Assembly: GCA_037447655.1 (NCBI GenBank)
Contig: JBBHKE010000900.1
Coordinates: forward strand, 34,077-98,076
Origin: Zygnema cylindricum
Taxonomy: Eukaryota > Streptophyta > Zygnematophyceae > Zygnematales > Zygnemataceae
DNA: 64,000 bases
Direction of reading: 5' to 3'
Shown: positions 55,993 through 64,000 of the stretch, piece by piece
Numbering within the stretch: position 1 is the stretch's first letter
How the letters are laid out: each line of letters opens with the position of its first letter
Position numbers and translations under genes: made by a program
Notes under the pieces: model-generated
Database searches by the model: none
What the model saw: only the letters and a program-made list of their open reading frames with translations
What the model was told of the DNA's origin: nothing

Positions 55993-58900
55993 CTATGGCC
56001 AATCCATGGCTCGCCCCCCGCCGCCACGTGGCGCACTCTCCCTCTTTCCCCTATCACCCCGCTGACGTGGCAGCGCCACAGGGCCCGGAGGTCCCGGATG
56101 CGCCACCTGTCCCTCCACGTTCCGCCCAAACGCAAACACCTCGCCATCCTCTGCCCACAAACACTACCCAAAACTATTAAAACGAAAACATTTCCTTTGT
56201 CCCTCCCTCCCCCTTCCCCCAACCCCCTCTCCCCTCCCCCTCCCCCCCCTCCCCTTCCTCCCTCCGCTCATCCGTAACCACTGCCCGTTCACTGTGCCCC
56301 ACACGCCACCTGCACCACCCCCTCTCCCTTCCCCCCTTCCCCTTTTCCTTCCCTCTTCTCCCTCACCCCCCTTCCCCCTCCCCCTCCCCCCTCCCCCCTC
56401 CCCCTCCCCCCTCTTCCTCTCCTCACCCCTCAACACCGCCGTCCACTTTGCCCCACACGCCCTCTCCACCCCCCCTCCCCCCTCTCCCCCCCCCCTTCCC
56501 CCCTCCTCCTCTCCCCCCCCCTCCCCCCCTCCCCCTCTCCCCCCCCCCTCCCCCCCCCACCCGTTGTAATCGCCGTCCACGCTGCCGCCGCACGCCACCC
56601 ACCCCCCTGCGCGCCGCCCCTCCAGCGCCACGTGGCAGGGGACGCCCCCGCGCCGCCCAGCGACCCCAGACCCAACTGCCCGGACCCGCCGCGGCCCCAC
56701 GACCACGCGCCGCCAGCACGCTGCACCAGGGGAGGGAGGGAGGGAGGGGAGGGAGGGAGGGATGGGTGAGGAGGGCTTTAGGGTTTTGGGCTTTTCTTGG
56801 GGGGGAGGGGGGGGAGGGCGGTAGGGGGGTAGGGGGGGGGGGGGGGGATTTAGGGGGGAGGGGGAATCATGAGGGAGGAAGTTTCCCCGAAATTTTTCTC
56901 TATACCCCTTTACCCATCTCCCCGCCTCTACTCCACTCTCTCTTCCCCCTTTTTTCGGCCTGCCTCGTGTGTCCTCTCTCTCTCTCTCCCTTCCTCCCTC
57001 CCTCCCTCCCTCCCTCCCTCCCTCTCTCTCTCTGCTCCCCCCCCTCCCCCTCACCGTCCACTGCCGCCGCGTGGAAGCCCCCCGCCGCCACGTCCGTACA
57101 CCTGTACGGAATGCCCTCCAGCCGCCTCGGCCGCCAGTCGAAGCGGCCGAGCAACCCGCGGCCGAGCTCCGAGTTCAGGTTGCCTGCGCTAGAGGACAAA
57201 ATAGAGGGGGGGTTAAGCGCTACACGACAAAAGAGGGAGGGCTTCAAGGGGGAGCAGGGGGGAGGGGGAGGGATAAAGGAGGAGAGGAGAGAGCAGGCGG
57301 AGGGAAAGGGTGAGGGGAGGGAGAGGGAGAGAAGGAGAGAGAGGGGAGGCGGAGGGAGAGGAGGAGAGAGAGGGGAGGGGAAGGGGAAAAAAAAGGAGAA
57401 GGGGGAGAACCAGGAAGAGGGCAAGGGGAAGGGAGATGGAGAGGGACAAAGAGTGATGAAGAAATAGAAGGAGAGGGATAGGGAGAAGAAGAGCAAAAGG
57501 ATATGGGAGAAATAAAAGGAGGAAAAGAAAAAGAGGGAGAGGGAGCGGGAGAGCGAGAGTGAAAAGGCGAGAGAGAGGCAGAGGGACACAGAGGAACAGA
57601 GAGAGAGAGAGAGAGAGAGAGAGCGACCTCCCCAGGTCCACACGTCTCCCTCCTCCCCCAGTGCCGCCGTAAAGAACCCCCCGCACGCCAGCCTGGCCAT
57701 CCTGGGCAGCCCCTCCACCATGGCCGGCCTGGGCGAGCCTCCCCCCTCCTCCGCCTGCCACGTGGCAGAAGCCGAGCCGCCCACGTGGCCCAGACGGTGC
57801 TCGCCCTCGTCACGGCCCCAGGTGAATACCTGGCCTGGGGGGGGGGGAGGGAGAGGGTAAAGAGGGGAGGGGGAGGGGGAGAAGGGAGGGGGGAGGGGGG
57901 AGAGGTGGAAGGGGAGGGGCAGGGGATGGGGAGGGGGAGGGGTGGAAGGGAGGAGGGAGAGGACGAAGAGGGAGAGGAGAAACAAAAATTTTACTTGCCG
58001 TCCCCTCTCTCTCCTCCCCTTTTTTTCTGTGCCAGAAAGAGCATTGTGATAGGAATTGGATTTAGGAGCCCCAATTTCCTAAAAAAAAAAAATGTAGAAT
58101 GAAAAAAAAAAAAAAAAAAAAACCAAATTGAGGCATGAAGAGGAAATCTAAATTATGTTTTGCGATCCCACCTTTTAGTTCCCCGGGCTTCCCTCTCCAA
58201 GACCCCAATAAAAACTATTCGAACCCTAATAAATCATAGTAAAGAATACCAATTAACCCTAACCACAACCCTAATAGAAACTATTTAACCCTAAAAAATA
58301 CTAATTAAACCCTAAAACGAGACTATTAAAATCCGTGAAAACCGTAGTAAAGACTGCCAATAAACCCTAAAAAGACAAACAAATCCTAACAAAACCCCAA
58401 AAATAAAAATAAATCGTGAAAAAAAAACCCAAAAAAACAACCTAAAAATACCCTAATCTACCACCCCCCCCCCCCCCCCCTCCCCGAAAAAAAAAAGACT
58501 GGTTGTGGGGGGAAGGGGGGGGGGAGGGAAACGAAAGGGAAAGTAAAAGAAAAAAGAATAGGGGTAGGGAAAAACAAAGTGGAGGGGGGAGGAGGAGAGA
58601 GAGAGAGAGGAAGAAAAAGAGGGAGAGAGAGAGAGGAAGAAAAAAGAGGGAGAGAGAGAGAGAGGAAGAAGAAAAAGAGGGAGAGGAGAGAGAGGAGGGG
58701 GGGGGGAGCAAGACAGTGGGGGGGGAGAGAGAGGGGGTAGGGGGTAGGCACAGGTCCCCCACCTGACTTCCGTCACTGCCCCCGAGTGAGCTCCTCCTGC
58801 CGCCACGTGTACCACTCCCTCCAGCCCCTCCACCTTTTTTGGGCGTTTTCCTCCCTCCCATACCCCCCGTGCCCCAGCGCCCCGAACCCCCCCATACCCC

Positions 58901-59501
58901 GCACGTGTAAACCTCCCCCTGCCACGTCAGCACCACCGTATGCAGCCCCCCGAGCGCCGCCTGTCTGACAGGTGGCAGCCCCGGGACGACACGTGGCAGA
59001 TACACGTTCTCCTCGTGGCCCAATCCCAGCCTCCCTCCGTCTCCCTTCCCAAAAAACCCAAAGCCCTCCCATTGGCCCAAAAGCAGGAGTGGAAGAGGCC
59101 GCAGGAGGCCCCAAAATTATGACCACCCCCTTTGTACCCGTTTACTATGGGGTCACTAATGGGGGGTTTGGGGTTTTTAGAGGGGTTTTGGGGGGGTTAT
59201 GGGGATTGGGGGGGATTGGGGAAAAATTGGGGTTTTGAAGGTCAATTGGAGGGGTTTTAGGGGGGTGGAGAGGGAGAGGGAGAGGGATTTTGGGGAGGGA
59301 GAGGATTTTTTGGGGGGAGGGGGAGGGGTTTTCGTCGCCGTGGCCGAGTTGACCCGAGTCGCCGCGGCCCCATGTCCAGATTTCGAGGTGGGAGGGGGTG
59401 GAGGGAGAGGAAAAGTGGCGGGGGGGAGGGAGGGGGAGGAGGGAGAGAGGATGAGGGAGGCGGGAAGAGCGGAAGCGGAAGGAGCGCGCGAAGGCGGTCA
59501 T
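55993..59501 (-). CDS. RCC1-type seven-repeat beta-propeller protein (frameshifted model)
   Basis: From ATG 59501 the product starts MTAFARSFRFRSSR, an Arg/Ser-rich organelle-targeting-like leader. RCC1 repeats follow in order: EIWTWGRGDSGQLGHG (59390); FGKGDGGRLGLGHEE (59020); GEVYTCG with GGFGALGHGGYG (58910); GQVFTWGRDEGEHRLGHVGG (57820); GDVWTWG joined to NLNSELGRG (57640/57170); AWSWGRGGSGQLGLG (56705); GEVFAFGRNVEGQ (56130). Seven repeats make a complete propeller. RCC1-family plant proteins act as GEFs or in organelle RNA processing. The model is not clean: frames shift at a T6 run (59055), a G7 run (58885), a GCCC run (58845), near 56645 and near 56035, each mostly repairable by one base in a homopolymer. 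Exon borders at intron 1 are unclear. Either sequencing errors or a recent pseudogene. Confidence 0.72.
56170..56570. repeat. C/T-rich tract in RCC1 last intron
   Basis: Long CCCTCC/CCCCTCC runs on the plus strand; on the gene's sense strand this is GGGAGG purine sequence. It contains two partial internal duplications of a CACTGCCCGTTCACTGTGCC-like segment (56278, and related copies near 56440). Confidence 0.8.
56731..57053 (-). repeat. Intron with sense purines at 5' end, sense pyrimidines at 3' end
   Basis: On the sense strand the donor GTGAGGGGGAGG at 57053 starts a purine stretch to about 56985, while the acceptor near 56730 is preceded by CCCTCC repeats. Confidence 0.75.
58190..58450. 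repeat. Degenerate telomere-like AACCCTAA/ACCCTAAA words in RCC1 intron
   Basis: About ten irregularly spaced AACCCTAA, ACCCTAAA and AATCCTAAC words separated by AATAAAAACTATT-like spacers. The plant telomere unit is CCCTAAA; this is not a perfect array and may be a decayed one or coincidental repeat. Confidence 0.55.
58500..58740. repeat. (GA/GGGAGA)n tract in RCC1 intron
   Basis: Purine-only GAGAGAGAGGAAGAAAAAGA units on the plus strand, that is, pyrimidines on the sense strand, filling most of the intron. Confidence 0.85.
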
Positions 59502-60896
59502 GGATTGGAGGGTTTTGGGGTTTTATACAAGGGTTTTAGGGTTTTTTTATCAGGGTTTTTTTGGGATTTTCTATATATTTTTGGGGTTTGACTTTTTTTT
59601 TAGGATTTGACTTTATTTTAGGGTTTTTCGTGTATGTGATTTAGGTTGTCGGATTCTCTATTTCCAATTTAGTGGCAAAGGAATTTTATTTTTTTTTGAA
59701 GGAAAAATTAGGGCTGTACTTTTTGCTGCTGTGGTATGACCACTTTTTGAAGGGAGGGGTGGAATTTATTTTATAAATGATTTCTTGGCTCCAAAAAAGA
59801 AATTATTATATTTCTTTTTTTCACTTCGGATGAATTTCCTATTTTTTTTTTTTTTGTATTCGAGGAAGATTCTTTCGATCGTTTCAGCTGTGGAATTACC
59901 AAAAACGACAAAAAGTACGGTACTGTACGGCAAGGCAGATGCCCAAAGGACACTTCCTAGCCGAGAAAACTAAAAAACGTACGCAGACGATATTTTATTA
60001 TTTTTGTCGCTTTGCGGATTGCGCTCGGCATGCTGTGTACGGACAGTGACGAGACAAGCGTGCAGAGATCGCCAATGGGCATCGATGACTCGTTTCACAC
60101 GTGTCAGACAAAGACTTTCGTACTGATTTGTTTCCATCGCATCGAACGAAAATATTTGGATCAATCTTGTCGTTTTCTGAGCATGGGAGACTTGAGCAGT
60201 GTCTCGAGACGACCTGTCCAAATTTTAGGAACAGCTATTTTGACAATCTATTGTCTGCTATTTCGACTTCGGTGGAGCACAATGCATATAATCGTACATA
60301 AATGTACGTTGTACGGTATGCTAAACGTACAGTAATGCGCAATCCTTCGACATTTCAGAGATTTCCACACTAAAAATGCGAATTTTTAGGGTTTTTTAGG
60401 GTCTAATGATAACGTTGGATGCCATATTATTCGTCTGAGAGGCGACAACAGGAAATGGAGTACGAATATCGCCAGAAAAATCGCAAACGGTTCAGAAATC
60501 GCAAGAAATCGCAAGATCCATAGTGACACGTGGACTATAAACCAGATTTATCTCAACCCTTAGATTGTAGCGGCTGTGACGGTCCGTCGTCAATTCTGGC
60601 GATATCGTCGTTGTCGTTTAGCACCTTGGTGTAATAGGTTAACAACATCTACGGTTAGAAACCGTTTGTAAAATCTGACGATTTAGGTCAAATCTAAAGT
60701 ATTCCTATTTCCTAAGGACTCGGATTTCGTGAACGCTTGTGCGATTTGTCTGGCGACGTCCACTCACCTTTCCATGCTGTCGTTTTGCAGGACAATATGG
60801 CCCAAATGTACGGAAAACTCAGAAATGTGTACCTGCTGGTCAACTTTTGAAAGGCCTGTCCTTCTATGTACGATTTTGTAAATCTGACTATCAGCA
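59502..60896. other. RCC1 upstream flank and unclassified repeat DNA
   Basis: 59502-59660 has TTTTAGGGTTTTT words upstream of the RCC1 start. 59930-60480 is GTACG-rich, with frames (60012-60335 and antisense) lacking domains. No gene. Confidence 0.5.
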
Positions 60897-61368
60897 CATG
60901 TGCTGGATTCACACTAAAAAGGGATGGTGAATGAGATGAAGAAATGAATGCTCCCGTACCGTTCATTTCGCAAAAAAACAAAAAACAGAGGCGCCAAACA
61001 GCTCGACCGCTCTGCTGTCAACCTTTTTGGAGCGTAGCAACAGACAAAATATACTTTTTGGAGCGTAGCGACGGACAAAACGTACAGTCGAATGCATCAA
61101 AACTTGACGACTGTAGTCATTCATCTTCTTTTCCGAAAAGCCTTTTTGGAGTGCAGATTTCCGACTTTGAAAAAGCACGAAGTCATATCTCGAATGAATA
61201 ATCCTACTCTAAGTCGTCGGCGACTACTTGTACGGCAACATGAATCACATCGCGACGTTTTTGTTGACGTAAGATGACGTCACTGGCAATTCACGTCCAA
61301 ACAAAAGAAAAGGACATTTATTTCTTCATCTCATTCACTATCCGTTTCTAGTGTGAATCCAGCAATGG
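60897..61368. repeat. Foldback element with 50-bp inverted ends
   Basis: Arms beginning TGCTGGATTCACACTA and containing GTGAATGAGATGAAGAAAT lie at 60897-60946 and 61318-61368 (inverted), with about four mismatches. A 20-bp tandem duplication (TTTTTGGAGCGTAGC) lies at 61023 and 61053. A target duplication is not clear (ATG on both sides at most). Confidence 0.75.
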
Positions 61369-61402
61369 ATGTTTAAAGAGTAATAGATTAAATGTCAAAT
61401 TA

Positions 61403-62181
61403 GGGTGCGTCTCCATGTGTTTAAGTAAGGGTTTTTTTCTGTCGTTTTCCTGTTAAACTTAGAGCCGTACCGCTTAAGTTTCAACCGTACAAAAAACTAT
61501 AAAAAATGAGAAGTACATTTTGCGTCATCATCGAATTTAAGATGTACTACATGTTGTCGTTTTGTGTTCTTCGACCCAAGGCCACGCCAAAAACAGTCAT
61601 CTTCAAACTTTTCTTTTAAACACAGAGATATGTGTTTTAAAACAAAGAATTTTCGAAAAACAAATAGAAACACGTAGTCGCACGTGTAAAAAAATTTCAA
61701 AACACTTCAAAAGAATTCAAGCGACGACGAAGAGTGCACGACTCGCTATGCTTTGTCCGTTTGCGTTCAGGTACGACAAAGAAAAGTACACAATTTGTTT
61801 GGATTTGTCCGATTGCGCCTGGTACGGATTTTATTTCGCCAGAGGTCTCAAGATCCGATGCCATTTCACGTAGAGCGGACAAGAGACGCAAAGGCAAAGT
61901 GCATCTTCTTCATTCGTGAAAGGGCACAGGCTGGAAGGCGGTACGTCTACAGTGTCATGAAAACTCATGCGATGTCACAAGCAGTTACAAAGAATAACGT
62001 GCGTCATCACAGATTGTACATGTCGACAGCCATCATGGGCATTGTCGACGTATACAATCGTCACGCCCTTAAGTGACAACTTAGTTTGGTACACATAGGG
62101 ACACCCGAAATCTGGGTCCGCCGGATCTGCGCTAAAAAACAAAGTAAATTCTCTAAGTTTCAAGTACATGGAGACACATCC
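61403..62181. mobile_element. Harbinger/Tourist-like MITE, 779 bp
   Basis: TIRs GGGTGCGTCTCCATGT and ACATGGAGACACATCC, flanked by TTA at 61400-61402 and 62182-62184. The 3-bp TTA target and GGG ends fit PIF/Harbinger. No transposase. A partial relative lies at 23257-23480. Confidence 0.85.
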
Positions 62182-62184
62182 TTA

Positions 62185-63157
62185 GGGCATGTTCCCATGT
62201 AACCGAAACTTTGAAACGTTACTTTGGATTTTAGCGCAGATTTTACGGTGTACTTTTCAAAGTTTTCATATGTCAATCATTACTTGCGCCTTCATTACTT
62301 CAAATATGTGACAGTTGTAGACATCTACAAAATGTGTGACAGCCTACTATAATACGAAACGAAATGTAGACGACTACGAAACTTCCTAAAATTAGTGACG
62401 TCTTCAAAAACGGCGACGGTTGTAGACGTTGAGGTTTTTGTGACATTGTAGATGTTTATGGTTTTGTGACATTGCGAAGTCATGCTACCTTGCCAAGTCA
62501 TGCTACCTTATGACGTCATCAACATGTAAACTTTCTGCCATGGCTTCCCGATTTCTTTTTCTTACCATTTATCATTCGATATGCCATCAAAATGAGACCA
62601 AAAATATAAAAAAAAAGGAAAAAAATATATCTTTCATTTGATACCATTATTGCTGCATTTCATTTAGAGATGAGAGAAAGAGGAGCGGTCGAATGAAAAT
62701 GATGGGGAGAGACGAGGACGTTGTAAATTTTTGCAGAGGACCCATGAATGAAAGTGGAGGTCCGAGACCCCAAAGATTTTTTCTCCGTACATGCTTGTCA
62801 TTTTTGTACGTACATGCGCGTGACGAGCATGGAAAAAAATAGCGTGTACTCTCCCTCGTTCAAAAATTTTTGAGGACGTTTCACGCGTGCAATACCTGCT
62901 TTCTATTCGTCGATAGGGTGCTATTTTGGGTAAAATCAGGTCGCGATTTGATTCCATTACAAGTGTGAAGATGAGCTGGAAGTGGGTCGCGATGATAATA
63001 ACGTCAAATTGCCGTACCTTCCAAGCTCCAAGATGACGCAAAATGTACTTGTGTTTCTGCCCATTTTTTCGTACGGCGTAATATTTTTTTGTTGGAAGTC
63101 CCATTTTCTGTGAAAACGACGGAAAAAACCCTTACCTGAACACATGGGAACACGCCC
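62185..63157. mobile_element. Harbinger/Tourist-like MITE, 973 bp
   Basis: TIRs GGGCATGTTCCCATGT and ACATGGGAACACGCCC, flanked by TTA at 62182-62184 and 63158-63160. It shares its left TTA with the preceding element. Its interior matches 28533-29994 and the non-captured part of 34614-36807, so it is the plain form of the family that carried the captured exon. A 146-codon frame (62664-63104) has no transposase motif. Confidence 0.87.
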
Positions 63158-63160
63158 TTA

Positions 63161-63576
63161 GATCGTATTACAAGGTTTTCTCTAGGATCGACTTCGGCCG
63201 TCGACCGTACGATGTGACCATAAGTACAGGCTACAGCTTCCTTAAGTAACTTGTCCTTAGTGCCCATCACCAACCGACAAGTTTCTGTCGGCAGCACCAA
63301 AACACCTCTGTACTTTTGTCCCGCCCTCCATTTGATACATATCGGCTCACGTTTGTCGGATCCTCGTGTACATAGCGATTGGTCCACCGACCAGTGGTCC
63401 GACAACTCCATGTGGAGGCCTTGTGATCAGCCAATCAAGGCTTTTAGCGCGAGGGACGATAAGGCTCTGTACAAGGGAATCCTAAGTCTTGTTGTACATT
63501 ATCGACGTGGGAATCTATCCCTTCCCAACGGGATAAGTACTCCATGTGTCACTACTGTAGACCTACTGGCATGCAC
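63161..63576. other. No gene recognised
   Basis: A 128-codon frame (63251-63637, plus) and antisense frames lack any domain; the plus frame runs into the MITE at 63579. Confidence 0.5.
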
Positions 63577-63578
63577 TA

Positions 63579-63859
63579 CACCGCGAATCGCTATTAGCGT
63601 CAATATTCGTTCGACAACCGCGTGGTCGACCGTGTGAACGTAGATTTGTGTCCGATTTGTTAGATTCTGTATGCGTACTTATAATAGTGTAAACATCTTT
63701 ATGGCGATTTTTATTTTTTCTGGATATACCCAAATTAGATCTAGTAAAAAATTAGAGTAAATATTTTTTTTGAAAATTTAAAAATTCCCAATTAGCGTTA
63801 ATAACACTAATTTTTTTTTTACTCTATTTATTTCTTTACGCTAATAGCGATTCGCGGTG
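63579..63859. mobile_element. TA-flanked MITE, 281 bp
   Basis: Ends CACCGCGAATCGCTATTAGC and GCTAATAGCGATTCGCGGTG, flanked by TA (63577-63578, 63860-63861). The ends belong to the same superfamily as the 500- and 549-bp MITEs; the interior is shorter. Confidence 0.82.
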
Positions 63860-63866
63860 TACTGTA

Positions 63867-64000
63867 CACCGTCTATCGCTATTAGGTTTAATAATTTTTT
63901 TGCCACTTAGGGTAACCTTCCATCAGGCGTTCCCAGTAATCGTACGAACACGTTTACTGGCACTAATATTTGTAACACCCTTCCATCAGGTCGTGCCAGT
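63867..64000. mobile_element. Partial MITE running off the window
   Basis: CACCGTCTATCGCTATTAGG begins after TA at 63865-63866, matching the element ends seen at 5497-5515 and 34418-34440. A direct repeat CCTTCCATCAGG (63917 and 63980) lies in the remaining sequence. Confidence 0.55.

Noticed and set aside
56164-57985. Long frames rich in Gly/Arg or Pro/Ser on both strands of the RCC1 region
   Set aside because: They run through polypurine/polypyrimidine introns and exist on both strands at once; composition explains them.
62664-63104. 146-codon frame as a Harbinger transposase
   Set aside because: No DDE motif or Myb-like partner; the element is under 1 kb and the frame is broken in the relative at 29212-29610.
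63251-63637. 128-codon frame between MITEs
   Set aside because: No domain, and it ends inside a MITE terminus.

Overview
The window looks like nuclear DNA of a streptophyte (plant-lineage) genome. The evidence is a plant-type tRNA-Trp(CCA), genes split by GT-AG and a few probable GC-AG introns, Ty1/copia retrotransposons, PIF/Harbinger (Tourist-like), TA-flanked and hAT-like MITEs, and a non-LTR retrotransposon with an RT of the kind seen in algae and early land plants. Nothing in the sequence fixes the species. A bryophyte, lycophyte, fern or charophyte fits better than a compact angiosperm genome.

Region 1 (about 0.67-36.2 kb) is a very large inverted repeat. The left arm (671-8547) and right arm (31389-36183) are almost identical and inverted around a roughly 23-kb spacer. 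Each arm carries one copy of a small two-exon gene for a secreted, LysM-like, Cys-containing peptide (exons 7142-7217 and 7810-7967, mirrored at 32794-32719 and 32126-31969). Each arm also carries a Harbinger-type element holding a captured copy of that gene's first exon and part of its intron. Inside positions 8547/31389 the identity drops abruptly to a diverged inverted repeat. The left arm alone carries a gag-only copia insertion (811-3887) with a 5-bp target duplication; both of its ends are inverted duplications, and the right arm preserves the empty site. The spacer holds a broken non-LTR element, several MITEs, two tandem copia copies sharing one LTR, a 49-bp minisatellite and a third degraded copia.

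Region 2 (about 36.2-43 kb) is more repeat debris: the rest of the right Harbinger element, a second broken non-LTR RT on the minus strand, a hAT-like MITE and a 28-30 bp minisatellite.

Region 3 (about 43.5-59.5 kb) is genic. It holds L-2-hydroxyglutarate dehydrogenase (minus, 6 exons), a divergently transcribed EamA/DMT-type membrane transporter (plus, 7 exons), one tRNA-Trp and an RCC1-type seven-blade beta-propeller gene (minus) that is interrupted by single-base homopolymer frameshifts. Introns here carry strong polypurine and polypyrimidine tracts.

Region 4 (59.5-64 kb) is repetitive: a foldback element, two Harbinger MITEs abutting on a shared TTA, and TA-flanked MITEs at the window end. 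The host genes have no evident functional link to each other. The coherent story of the window is the inverted duplication of a secreted-peptide gene together with transposons that captured, interrupted and rearranged it.
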